Assembly (NCBI GenBank): GCA_026936325.1
Contig: JAPTHN010000003.1
Location: forward strand, 38,084,011 to 38,148,010
DNA from: Platynereis dumerilii
Lineage: Eukaryota > Annelida > Polychaeta > Phyllodocida > Nereididae
Direction of reading: 5' to 3'
Length of the DNA: 64,000 bases
A model generated the notes under the pieces. That model was not told the DNA's origin, searched no databases, and was given only the letters and a program-made list of their open reading frames with translations. Each line of letters starts with the position of its first letter. Position 1 is the stretch's first letter. Made by a program: the position numbers and the translations under genes. Below, piece after piece: positions 23,143-35,900 of the stretch.

Positions 23143-23359
23143 CATAGGCGTACGGCACGCGTGATTTTTGGGGGGCGAGCGACATTTGCCCGAATTTCAA
23201 GATCTAGATTTAACACCATTTCCAATTAAATTGCCTGGAAATCACTAATTTACAGAAGTATTTATTTAATCATCTGCCCAAATTTTTTAGCCTTTTTGCC
23301 TGAATCTTACTGTTTCCCAAACTTGTTCGCTCCCCCTGCCCCCGTCCAATACGCCTATG
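23143..23359. mobile_element. hAT-like MITE with 8-bp target duplication
   Basis: Ends CATAGGCGTA... and ...TACGCCTATG are inverted repeats, flanked by AAATTAAG (23135-23142) and AAATTGAG (23360-23367), an 8-bp duplication with one change. The sister units at 11.76 and 34.46 kb have the empty site ('gtccaaattgagagatat'). The element is 217 bases long with G-run and C-run subterminal parts and no coding capacity. Eight-base duplications are typical of hAT transposons. Confidence 0.75.
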
Positions 23360-24130
23360 AAATTGAGAGATATAGACCCTTATGAAACTCTGGTTTTAAA
23401 CACAGACATCCCAAAGCAGAGAGTCGGAGAAGCAGCCACATAATTAATTTACCTCCCAATAATTTGTTATGGTCTTTTCCTGCTTAACTGCCCATATTGG
23501 CCAATGGATAGCTTGAGAGGTGCAGAATATCTAGGCAGAAGGTTTAGGCTTATGGCGACATATTCCAATTTGATATATGACATATATTATAAAAAGGATT
23601 ATGATATTGAATAATAAAGGTAAAACCTATGCAGCAGGTATCTTCCTTTTATAGTAATATATATGATAGGTGGTCTACAAATCTACAAATTGTCGGTGTA
23701 TGAACATGCATATGCATCACGATACACTCTCTTTAATCTTCCGGCATCATAGGAATTCTATGTTGCACTGCAAAGTGCAACTGCATATGGCGTCATGGTG
23801 GTTTGACATACAATTTAGCAATATACACTTCACCTGTGTAGCTTAAAGCAATTGATTCAAAGGCAGTAACTTCATAACATTGCTCTACATTTTAGAAGAG
23901 GAGATTGGTGTTGACTCTACATGCCATGGAATTTAATAGCAGTCTTATCCTGGAACATACTCTTTCAATGATTAACAGTCTGGGAGTTATATTAATTCCA
24001 GGAAATTCAGTGTGCCAATTTCCTGCCGCAGACATTGGCATATAAACCAATTTGAAAGTTAGAGCCAGTCAGATACCTAATTTCCGTTATGTAACTTGAT
24101 AGATATAGAAAGTTAATTTAGGGTTTCTTT

Positions 24131-25400
24131 TTTGTAACTCAATTAGAATGAGAGTGATAATAATGTCTTCCAGACTCTTCTTCCATTGTAATTGTAATAC
24201 GATTAGGACTCATTCTGGATCTTTGCCTTATATTTAGGTCATTAAAGGAAAAACAGTTTCTTTTTCTGTATTTTTGTTGAATTGTACCTGTCCCAGTTGT
24301 TGAAAACAGTGTGGATAGATAAAAAGAGGCTTTGTCCTCAATTCACCTCAGTTTTCCAGGAGCCCAGCATGAGCTCAGACTGACTTGACCAAATTCTCTG
24401 AGCTTTTCTGATGGCTGAAAAGATTGAGATAATGGCCTCAAATGGTTGCATCTAACACAAATCCTTGATTCATGCACAATGAAAATGTTTTCATGTTAAG
24501 GGCTATTTCGTTGCTCATATTTGTAGTTTCAGAGGATTAGTTTGCACTCATCAACTAACTCCAGCAAATCTTGGCAATTAAGGTTGCTGAAAACGGTGGT
24601 CACAGAATAAACACAGGATTAAATTGCTGTTTCACACATGAAAATTGTAACCAAATTAGAGCCTACAAATTTCAAACAGAAAACTATGTTCTTGCATTTA
24701 AATCAAAGAGAATCCATACAGGGTCTTCAGGGTCAAAGGTGACCTTGGGCTTTAAGATCAGAAAGAACAATGATTTTCCCTTAAGTGCAGTGCCTTTAAG
24801 CTATATATGTCTAATCCTACATTGCTTTATCTTAATCCGCTGTTGCGAACACAAACAATAACTCTGGAAGCCTAGCTCCTATGCAGATACTCTGCTTTGC
24901 TCACGCATGTTTTCCAGTACAGTTGGTAAGAGTAAAATTGCCTTTAGCCTGAATGTAAATCAATGGATAGAGGATTTTCTCCTCGTGGATTTTGGAAATG
25001 AATTCTGCAAGGCTGATTTTGTCACCCTCCTTTGTCAGGCTTTCCACCATTCAGTCAATTTTAATGATGGTATTCTTCATGGATTTGGGTCTCTGTCTCA
25101 GTCAGTTACTGTACAATGAAAATTAGTCACGAAACTAGCCTGTATGCTGGCACCTCAATCTAAACCATAACCTGTGTCCCTGCTAGCACATAAGGCAATT
25201 TTCACCCATCAGTTTCTACGACCGTTTATCAAAAAATGTCAGTCCTTAGCTTAATCCTATAGCAGCTATAGTACAGTCTAGTCAGGAAGACACAGGATGC
25301 AAATTGTTAGACAGTTCACTTACAAATTTTAGAATAATGCCCGTCAACCTATCGCAAATATAGGCAATGAACTATGTGGTCTAAGTCCTAAGTCATCAGG
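24131..25400. other. unit-2 interior, no gene seen
   Basis: Partly homologous to 35470-36105 in unit 3 ('agttggtaagagtaaaattgcc' near 24923 and 35881; 'cctgctagcacataa' near 25179). Unit 2 has about 155 extra bases after 24968. No exon or RNA gene was recognised. Confidence 0.4.
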
Positions 25401-26290
25401 GACAAGCAGGGGTGTAGACCCTGGGGGGATGGCGGATGGGGGGATGCATCCCCCGAGGATGAGCCTGGGGGGATGATCATGTGATTATCCCCCCCTAGAA
25501 TCTAAAATCATGACTACTTGTTGTTGAGAATCATGTTTTTGCCATAGTACTAGCGGAATGTTACGAAGAAATTCATGCTTAAGGTTGCTCAGAATTTACC
25601 CTTCGATAATTCAAGATGGCCCCTGCAGATGGCCCCTAAAATTCCCGGCCATATATGGCTGAAGTATGTTGTAGACTGTAGACACCATAGATTCTTTCTC
25701 AGGTGCATATACACTGTTTATCCCATGTCTAGCCAAACTTCGTCCCTCATACTGAGCTTTTCCCTGGTCAATACAGATTGAGAGAGGGAAATACAACAGA
25801 AAGAAACAGGGATATATTTAGTTCAACCAATCAAATTCCTTTGGCTAATTAGCCAGCAGGGATATACTGAAAGATAATGAGATCAACAGGGATATACTGG
25901 AACTGACCAATCAAAAGACAACAGTGCCCCTATATATCATGCTTATTAGCATGTAGATACCAGCATATTTGCTGATTGTTGTGATTTAAGGCAATTAAGT
26001 GCTGCCAATTAAGAGTATTGATTTTTTTTTGTAGCATAGTTGCATTCACATTGAGTGCTTCAAACTGTTTTATATTGATTTAAAATAGAATAGTATTAAA
26101 AAAAAAAGACATGGGATAAAAAGGTTATACCATGGGTTGCGGCAGTATATCCCTGGTATAGTCACCCTCGACCCCGTATATCCCTCGACCCTTCGGGTCT
26201 CGGGATATACTGGATCTTGGGTGACTATACAAGGGATATACTGCCTCCACCCATGGTATAACCTCATAATATGCTTCGCAACAAAGACCT
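25400..26290. mobile_element. inserted element(s) with G-run and foldback hairpin
   Basis: Starts near a 'gggggatg'-rich stretch (25418-25495), a layout common in invertebrate MITE ends. It continues through several 'agggatatactg' words (about 25860, 25891 and 26232) to a long foldback. TTTATCCCATGTCT near 25719 is matched in inverted orientation at 26108-26121. The homologous part of unit 3 lacks the whole stretch. Exact element borders and family are unclear; it could be more than one insertion. Confidence 0.4.
26123..26263. repeat. near-perfect 141-base hairpin
   Basis: GGTTATACCATGGGT at the left pairs with ACCCATGGTATAACC at the right. Inside, GCAGTATATCCCT pairs with AGGGATATACTGC, then GTATAGTCACCC with GGGTGACTATAC. 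The core GTATATCCC-TCGACCC-TTC-GGGTC-TCGGGATATAC closes the stem. Both arms stay paired over almost the entire length. This is a foldback-type structure in DNA and would be a strong hairpin in RNA. Confidence 0.75.
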
Positions 26291-29200
26291 CACACTACAT
26301 GTAGTTTGTATACTGTATTTAGCCATTTACATTCATGAACCGCTAAATCCAAGCTAGTACTTGTCTAAATATGCGTTAGACACCACTGAATGGACATGTT
26401 TCTGCATTTTCTGTGGCTAGGGATTGTCAGATGACAATTGATAGCAAGATTAAATGATTGATAGGGTCTCAGGCAACAGGTTGGCTAGGTGGAAGGTATT
26501 AGCATTGGGGGTCACTGTTTTTAGTTTGCTATTGGAAATACAGTAGCAAATCAAAAGGTGATACACGAAGAAATTGAAATATATCTAATATGATCCTGTT
26601 TAACCTGTATTAATATGTTTCTTTCAATTGAAAGTAAGATGGCTGGTGTAAAATCATTGAATGGCACTGTAAATACTTGCAGCAAAAAGTAATTGAAATA
26701 TCAAAAATGTTTTGAGTTTTCAAAGTTGTTTATAAATATGTTTTGACAATTTTTATTAAATATTTAGTTTTACTTTCCATTGATGTATCAATTTTCCTCA
26801 ACTTGAATACCCTCCCAGTTCAAGTTTTTTTTTCATAATTGATTGATAGTTTCTCCTTTTTTTGAGACGGAATAAAAAAAGAATGGGCCAAATTGAAAAA
26901 AGGCATAGCGACACAAAAAAGGCCCCCATGGGAAGAATTTGGGAGCCAGGCAGACAGCCCAGTTAACAGAAGTGAACATTTTGCTGCCTTTCCCAACAAG
27001 GCTGAGACTGCTGTTACAAGATGCCTCGAGAAGCTTACAACAAACTTGAACAAAGCAAAGTGGATAAAAAGCTAGTAGATGGAATACAATTAATCTACAT
27101 GCATATATATGTCGATATGTCTCTAACTCGTTCCTCTTGATGAAATTACCCATCTGCATAATATATTTACTGCTGAGAAATATACTTATTTGCATATATA
27201 CATTTCCACCAAGCTATTCACCAAGACATCCAAAAAAAAATGCATATATATACAAGCCACCCCTCTCTCATTTCTTTGTTCCATTCACTTATTCAATTTA
27301 TTGAATTTACCAATTTAACGGGCACACCTAAACTGCAGCAATGCTGTTGCAACATTGAAATGTTTCTGAAAATTATGTAGAATTGTGTGGTAGAAATGAC
27401 ATTGTGCCAATGTTGTGAACATCAAGATATGACTTCGTAGGTAGTATGCGACGTTGTCGCAACAAACACAATATTATGAAAAAAAATTATAATTGATGTA
27501 ATCTTGAAATTGTGGCAAAATAATTTCTACCATATATTTCGTTCTACTTGACTAACAGATGAGCCCTCCACTAATTAGCAATATTCTGTTTTAGTTGTCT
27601 GCCCTTTGGGAATCAACTGTGCTTTGTATTTGATAAATTCATTCATAGTCATCTTTGCTTTTATGAAAAAAATAGACATCTAATGATTCTTTGTCAGATT
27701 ATGGTCACAAAAGAAGTGAGAAGAGGATTATTTTCACAAATTTTCCAGATCAGAAGTCAAGTTTCCTGATGAGCAATTATCTATCTTCCTGCCAGAAGCT
27801 GTAACATTCCAACAAAGAGTAATATTTCCCCTTTTCACTCGTTTTATGTTCACTTTCACATGTGTGGCCTTTTTTGTTGCCATAGGTTTTAGTTTCCCTA
27901 CCAGCTGCAGATCGTGATCTATGTTACATAATACAGGAAGTCAGCCTTTGTTCCTGACAGCTAAGTTAACATGAGGTTCAAATAAAAGCTGAGCCTCCAC
28001 TGTAAAATTATCCATAAAAGACCACAGCTGAAGCTAAAACTTTGTAAGTCAGCTCATTAGTGACTTTTTTGCCGTTCCGATAAATCAGTTTGTTATTTTC
28101 AAATCAAACCTTTCAGCATAAAATATCTGAAGTTTCAATTTCAAAAGATACAGTTTATCAAAGGATATTGAATGGTTCATCATTATTGTTGAACTAGCTA
28201 TTGGCTACCATCGCATCTATATTCTCTGGTGCGATAGTTACCAACAAATGGCGTCCGTTTCCGTACAGTATATATTTTCTATCTACAATACAGCAAGAAC
28301 ATTTTGTGTATAATCTGCTACTTTCTCATGATTGGTTGACAATCAGTATTTGATAATATAAAGAAATAGGCGTGTCATACTAAATGCTAGCCTCATATAG
28401 ACGACGATGCATAATCTTTATGTGTCACTTTACTATGACCTTGTCAGAAATTCTAAGACTTCTCTCAAGCCCTCATGCAATAGTGAGGCCTAATTAGAGG
28501 GCTGAGCACATCCTAGTGACAAAACTGCTTGGCAGGGACCAATTTGCAGCCTTGAAAGGTCATTTGTGACCGAAATGTGTCAAAAAAGCCACCGGAAGGA
28601 ACTTTGGTCTTATTCTTCAAGAGAAATTACCTCCCTGCAATTTGGAATCTATGGGTTTCCCACAGATGGAAAGTCCTCTTGCAAAAAGAAGAAGAAAGAC
28701 GAATACAAAAAGCTTCCAATTCAACAAATCTCATTTACTTTAGGGGGTTTTGATAGTCTTACTTTACAAATCACCCGAATTTTCTAACATATATCAAATT
28801 GCCCATTAATGCCCTTATTAAAATTCTGCAAATGAAAAGATGATGATGAACATTGCGCAAGATACTTGCAACCTGCAGCCACTTCTTGTCATATTGTGTG
28901 GCGATCTCAGACTACTTTTCAGCGTCTATGCCTTATGGTGACAATGAGGCCTAATTGGAAGGCGGGGTACATCCGGTTGACAGTGTCATTTGTGGCCTTG
29001 AAAGGTCATTTTCTCAGTAACGACAATAGACCACAGGAATGTTACTTCAGTTGTTATCCTTCAAAAATAATCTCACTGCAATGCTTAAAAGAAAGATTTC
29101 TCATTGTAACATAGTTTAACATTTCTTGCTAGAATATAAAAGGAATCAGTGGTCAGCAACAATAAACATAAAGTGCCCAGAAAATATATAACATTCATGT

Positions 29201-31268
29201 TATAAGTTGCATAATTATCATAATTGTGAGTTGGAGTTGGAATATAATATAGGTACAAGCAGCAGTAATGAGTATGAATAACAAATTAATGATAATGACA
29301 TTAGTGTAAAAACAAATCACAACATGTCGACCAAATTAAAAATCAAATTTTATAATCAGATAAGTTCCCCATATTACTTCTTTATAATGATTGGTAATTC
29401 TGACATTTCAGTTCATGAATGAAGTAAATCTACACAGAAAATTCTACCTTAGTACTCTCATACCATTCTGCCATCGACATAAGAATGAGCAGATTAAAAG
29501 CCCATTTTAACCCACGTGAAAGTTTGCCTTTATGCTTTGAGCTTTTCTGATTGATGACATGTGCCAAATGGGTGATAATAGCAGAATAAACAATATTACC
29601 ACAAGGCATGGCTCAGACATCACTTCTGCAGGGAGTTATGGCTACAGCTCTAACACTTTTATGTAAATGCACGTTCCATAGTATGTCTTTAAATATCAAT
29701 TCCTGAAATTAGTTCTAATGAATCTCTTATGTTTGGAAAGGTGAAATATATTTCTAAACAGACTTTTCAAAACAGAAATATTTCAGACACAATACAGTTT
29801 TAAATATTTTCTTTTGTCAATCTGACCATTTGGCAGCTAACATTATTTTTGCCCCTCTGACATTTTGGTCTAATGTGATCTTGTTTTTATGTCAATAAAA
29901 ACGTATATATATATTTTTTTTCAGTCAACCTGACAGCTATTATAGATATATCACCAGTCAACAAGTCTTCGCCTATAGTGGTCAGTCAGTCAACTGATTA
30001 GTCTGTATGTTATGAGATTTTTATTCATCAGTTCACAACTATATATCATAACAGTCATACGTAATGCACAAACACACATATATACTCACTCAAACCAGTG
30101 TCTTTGTCTGATTCTTCTTAGACAAGGCCTTGGGTCTTCTGTTCTGAATACACCAGAGGCAGAAACCAACAGTTTTTTCTTACTCTTGGGGTCTTACTGA
30201 CCCTCCAATAAATGAGGTCACTTCCATATGTTAGATGGCATTTCCTTCATCACATGGTGCCCTGAGTACTGTAGCCTTAACCTGATCTCAAGTGAGACAT
30301 GGCAAGACCTTTTGTATATGGCTGGAGTACAGTAAATCGAGCTTAGAGATGTAGTATATTGGCAATAAAAAAAATGGTGCTATGGCTATTTTCCAAGATG
30401 TTTTCTGCAATTTTTCTGTATAGGCACAGAGATCAAAAAGAGGTAAGAGGAGAATATAATTTCTTATCTTACTGTTTTTATGAGAAATGAAGAATTAACG
30501 TTAGTAAATATTAAGTCACCTTTTTTCTCCATGCTACTGGCTCTGACTCTAAAGTGTTCACACTTCAAACTGCACAACTTTTAACACAACTTGAAAACTG
30601 ATTTCTATCTAAGGTATGGCCATGAAATTTTGCACTGATGTGACTGAATATCCAAACCTGGGGTCTGGTAAACTTCCTTCAATCAAAAATGTTGAGAAAT
30701 GGCTGCATCAGACCACATATAGTGAGACAGCTTCAAAAACCTAGATCACAATCAATGCAAATCAAGACAGAAAACAATTCTGCATTAAGTCCATCATTGT
30801 CATGTCTTTGGGTTTTTTTTAAAAGATTTTGTTTGTCATATCCCGTCCAAAAATGTTTTGTAACAAGCTTGGATAATTACCCCAAGCCAAATTTTCTTGC
30901 AATGAAATCACGTTGGATACCTTTTTTGACAACTTAAAATCATTATCATGTGCACTTTCTTCACATTACAGCCTTATTCTACTTCACAAATCTCAAATTT
31001 GAAGTAAATTGTGTCTGGTTCTTCAAACTTTCAAAATCTTTGGCCAAGCAGTCAGTAAGCAGGAAGCAGGAAGGCAACAAAGAATTCCCTTGAGTAGTTT
31101 CTGTTCTGACTCTTCTAAGAGGTATGCGTTTTTAAGTTTGAGCAGTTAATTTCAGCTTTTAAAGGTAGCTGCCGGAGTTTGATAGGAATAAAATAGTCAT
31201 CTATTCTCTTACATATCTCTACAGTCCCTTTTGCTGATGTCAGTTTTGGTATCCCATCCAACAACAGA

Positions 31269-31696
31269 CTATGATTTATGTCACATTATACAGGAAGTCA
31301 GACTTTGCTCCTGACAGCTATGTTGACACTAGGTTGAAATAAAAGTAGCAGCTTGCAGCATAAGATTCCCTTCACACAAGAGAAGGGTTGCTTATATGAC
31401 CAACATTTTGCTGGCATCATGCTCAAAGGTTATGTATTGAAGTAAGAAATACTGCAGTACCATAATTTGGATGATCAGATTGCTATGATTTATGTCACAT
31501 TATACAGGAAGTCAGACTTTCTCCTGACAGCTATGTTGACACTAGGTTGAAATAAAAGTAGCAGCTTGCAGCATAATATTCCCTTCACACAAGAGAAGGG
31601 TTGCTTATATGACCAACATTTTGCTGGCATCAACCTCAAAGGTTATGTATTGAAGTAAGAAATACTGCAGTACCATAATTTGGATGATCAGATTGC
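31269..31696. repeat. 214-base direct tandem duplication
   Basis: Two head-to-tail copies (31269-31482 and 31483-31696), each starting 'ctatgatttatgtcacat' and ending 'ggatgatcagattg', differ at only a few bases. Each carries the AATAAA block. Unit 1 has a single junction at this point (21.17 kb), so the duplication is recent and local. Confidence 0.75.
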
Positions 31697-32519
31697 TCTT
31701 TCTTGACTCTACCCTCACATTACATTTTATGTAACACCATTAATTAGGCGTTTTCACAGTTTTTTAGGCTCAGTTAGTTGTTCCTTCATTCCATGAGTCA
31801 TTCAGTCAGCTTGACCGTCAGTCAAAGAGTCAGTTGGGTGGCAAACTTTTGGACATTATACCATGACATGTCAGTTGGTCCCAAAGCATGCATACAGCCA
31901 ATCAGACATCACCCGACCAATTTTTAGGTTGCACTCATAAACGTATTGCAACTATGAACAGCAAACCAACTGTGTGGTCTAACTCTTTGAGAATGCAACC
32001 TGTCATTGTTTGGTCTCCATTAGGTCTTATTTTCCATCCAGTGATGTCACTTCCTGGGGGTTATGCCTTTCTTACCCACAGAATCGCACAGATGCTGCCC
32101 CAAGTGCTCTCTCCTTAACCTGATATCAGATTAGACCGTCTACAACGGGCTATGGCACAGCAGAATAGTATTGAGATAAGATATATTAACAAAGAAGCAT
32201 ATAGAGCGGGGGCTTATTCAGCCATTCATTGTATTTTACTTAATAGACAAAAACCATTTTCCCCTTGACATAGGAGGTCTATCATATGCCTCAGTGCAAA
32301 TGCTGGTAGTGATGTCACAGATATGCTGGAGTTAATTAGATTGCATCACCTTCCTACACGACTGCCATTTATATGGATGCACACCAACTGAGATAATATC
32401 ATTTGAATTACAAGTTGTTGAAGCTGTCTACCTACTCCATCTTGTTGCCGTCAATATCTATCTACACTTTATACAGTTTGGCAGCTTTTAAACTACATCT
32501 CGCTGATACATTACATATG

Positions 32520-32939
32520 TGTCCTGCTCCACCAAAATGGGTTCAAAGTCGGTCCCTTATCATATTTAGTTGTGAAAATGACTTTATTCTACTGGAAATG
32601 GGCTTTAAAATGATGGTTCATATGTTTTGATATCTCCATCCAATCCAAAGATATGGCACCTCAAACATTGATGATGCGAAACATCGAACTTTGAGAAAAT
32701 GGCATTTGAATTTCCCGCGATTGCAATGAAAGAACTAAAAAAAATCAAGAAGAACACCCGATTTAGATAACTTAAAATCAATTTCTTGTAAAATGGTCTT
32801 AAAAATTCAAAGGAAATTTATTTTGCCAAAATGTGGTACCAAGAGCTAAAAAACATCAAAATGTGACCTTTTGACACATTTCGCTCATTTCTGGGAAATA
32901 TAAATTGCCTACTTTGAACTCATTTTGGTGGAGCAGGTC
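32520..32939. mobile_element. TIR element (MITE), CCTGCTCCACCAAAATG ends
   Basis: Left end TGTCCTGCTCCACCAAAATG and right end CATTTTGGTGGAGCAGGTCA are inverted repeats. CATATG lies directly on both sides (32514-32519 and 32941-32946), and the duplication can be read as 6 to 8 bases. Unit 1 at 9448-9470 shows the empty site ('acattacatatgcattcac'). 'GGTTCAAAG' just inside the left end also matches the right arm. Non-coding. The duplication length could fit hAT, but the end bases are not classic for that group. Confidence 0.7.
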
Positions 32940-35900
32940 ACATATGCATTCACAGCTAAATCTAATAGAAGCTGGATAAAGTGGGCTAAATATACATAAG
33001 ACACTATTGAATAGGCAAGTGTGTGCCTTTTCTGTGCCTGGGGATTGTGAGATGACAATTAATAGCAAGACGGAGTGATTGATGGGGTCCCTGGGTCCCA
33101 ATGCCATGCACGTAGCCCTGAAAATGTGGCAAGATTCACTAAACTACTGACCACAGGGCTGCCCACAGGCAAAAGGTTAGTGGGGTTGGAGTTGGGAGGG
33201 AGAAGGTCACCGCTTGCTAATTTGTTATCGAACTCACAGTTGCAAGGGAAATAGAGAAATGCAAAGGAACTGAAATGGCTATTTTGCAACTTTGTGTTAT
33301 GTTTCTTTCAATTGACACTGAGCTACTTGACCTGTAACCATCAGAAGGAAAGTATTATGATACTATTATCAATTATCGTAGTATACAACTTTAGAAATAT
33401 AAAAAATGAAATTATGTAAAGGGGTGTTTAGGATTCAAAGTACTGTGAATGTCTAATAAGTTTGTCGTGTGATATTATTCCTGTCTGTATGAACAGCTGA
33501 TAGTTTCGCTTTTAAAACTCTGAATAACAAATCGAACAAACTGGTTTGAACACCACTCCCTGAGCAAGTCTTGTTCCTTTTTGGATTGAAACAGTCTTCC
33601 ATGGCGTGAAACAAAAAGGGGAAAAAGAGGAGTTTTTAAAAGAAGAACAAAAAGATGAGACTGACAAAGTGGCATAAGTAAGGCCCCCAAGGGTGAAAAT
33701 TTTCAAGGCAGCCAGGAAGTCTGGTTTCCCAAAGTGAACATCCTGAATTGGGCCTTACAAGATGCCTTTAAAATAAAAAGCGTACAAATTAGGCTAAATA
33801 AATAAAAAGAAAGTTAATTTATTGCAATTTATGTCTATCTATGAATTAGCCTTATATCAAGAATCAGCTAAACAATATGATGCAAAAAGCTAATTAATGT
33901 CTAAGGAAAAATTTAATTAATATCCATCCACATTATCTAGACTGTTCTTTTACAGGCTTGTAGTTTAAAGAAAAAATTGTTTTGATAGTGCTGCATACTT
34001 CACTTTATTAAATATGATATTAAGAGACAAAGCAGCTTGCATGACAAGTTCACTGGTTTCTTTTCCAAAGCCATCTGCCAACAGCACCTGGAAAGTTCAT
34101 TATTTATCATACACTAAATGACAGCCTTCCATTGTGTGTCCTGTAGCCACTTGGCAACCAGTGCTGATTTATAGACCATAAACTCTCAAAGATTCCTCAA
34201 TGCACAACATCGAGTAAGCGTTTTTGTTTTTCCAGAAGCTTGACTGAGACGGGTACCTCTTGCCTAATTCAATGACAACCATTGTGCTGCTTCCATTGAC
34301 GTGTGGTTTACAAACCAAGCACATTTCTTCCTTTTCAATGAATACATTGAATAGTGCAGTTTTGCATTATCCAATATTGAGATACAATGTAAAACCAGCT
34401 GCACATATCTGTTGTTTTTAAAGCAAAGGTTTTCCACCATCAAGTTACATCTTGTTGTCCAAATTGAGAGATATAGACCCTTATGAAACTCCGTAGTATT
34501 AAACACAAGAATCCCAAAGCAGAGACACAGCCACATTATTAAATTGCCTCTTAATAGTTCCTTATTTATATGTATGTAGCATTTACTGGCTGGAACATAA
34601 ACCTAAAAATAAGAGTTTCTCCAGTTTAACCTGTCCTTTCCTTGTTAACAGTCCATATTTGCCAATGGATAGGGCAGAATAGCTAGGTAGAAGGTTTAGG
34701 CTTATTGCGACATTTGAAATATGACATATTATGTTATAAAAAGGATTAGAGTATTGAATAATAAAGGTAAAACCTACACGTATGCAGCAGGTATCTTCCT
34801 TTTATAGTAATATATATGATAAGTGGTTTACAAATCGAAATTGTCAGTGTATGAACATGTATATGCATCACGATACACTCTCTTTAATCTTCCGGCATCA
34901 TGGGAATTCTATGTTGCAATGCAAATTGCAACTGCAAATGGCGTCATGGTGGTTTGAAATACAATTTAGCAATATACATTTCACCTGTGTAGCTTAAAGC
35001 AATAGAATCAAAGGTAGTAACTTCATAACATAGCTCTACATTTTAGAGGAGGAGATTGATGTTGACTCTACATGCCATGGAATTTAAAAGCTGTCTTATC
35101 ATAGCACAGACTCTTTAAATGATTAACAGACCAATTTAGTCCTTCAGTTATATCTCTCGCAGGATTATCTATATCCGAACATTTGTTGTAATTTCAGAAT
35201 TACACAAAGTCAACAACATCAAAATAAATGAAAATATTACCTTACAGTGTCATTTTTGGCAAAATGGCTTTATTTTATTCCTGCCTAAAACACACAACTC
35301 AGTGTGGGAGTCATATTAATTCCAGGAAAATTAGTGTGCCCATTTTCTGCCACAGACATTGGCATTTAAACCAATTTGAAAGTTATAGCCAGTCAGATAC
35401 CTGATTTCCGTTATGTAACTTGATAGATATAAAAAGTTAATTTTGGGTTTCTTTCTTGTAACTGAATTAGAATGTGAGTGGTAATGATATTTTCCTCCAT
35501 TGTAATTGTGACTTAATAAGGACTTATTCTGGATCTTTGCCTCAGGATATTGTATGACAACCTGTTTCTGTCTCTGCCTTTTTGCTGAATTGTGCCTGCC
35601 CCAGTTGTTGGAAACTGTGTGGATAGATAAAAAGAACTTGCCTGGTTTTCCAATAAATTAACCTATAATATGCAGTTTGCACAGCCAAGGTTTGCCACAT
35701 TTTTATGGTACATGTATGGAAGTTAGACACCTTCTAAAACATTCACAAACACACACAGCATGACTTCCTGTTAAGATAGTCAGTTTTCGTAGCCAGATAT
35801 CTTAACATTGTTCACATAAGTTTTCCCACACATTGGCGGCACATGTGTCTGACTGTCTTCTTAAAAAAAAAACCTCAAGCAGTTGGTAAGAGTAAAATTG

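Larger units (their letters stand above)
21151..31690. repeat. tandem unit 2 with insertions
   Basis: Same block order as unit 1: 21160-22090, 22113-22430, 22670-22870, 23580-24130, 26405-26480, 26830-27060, 27530-28010, 28430-28720, 28850-29130, 29480-29640, 30130-30340 and 30450-31190. Compared with units 1 and 3 it lacks about 200 bases near 23965, where the others hold 'atctctcgcaggattatc...'. It carries private insertions at 23143 and 25400. No gene is supported. Frames such as those at 24571-24861 and 24907-25119 have no recognisable domain. Confidence 0.6.

Noticed and set aside
24571-25119. Two plus-strand frames of 96 and 70 codons
   Set aside because: No domain, no splice support, and the homologous stretch in unit 3 does not keep them open.
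24131-25400. A search for tRNA or rRNA genes here and across the window
   Set aside because: No tRNA-like A and B box pair with a foldable cloverleaf and no rRNA-like sequence was recognised by eye. A tRNAscan or Infernal run would settle it.
26820-27195. Cys/Phe-rich minus-strand frames, also at 37795 and 60582
   Set aside because: They recur because the underlying block is repeated. Frames and lengths differ in each copy and there is no common start.
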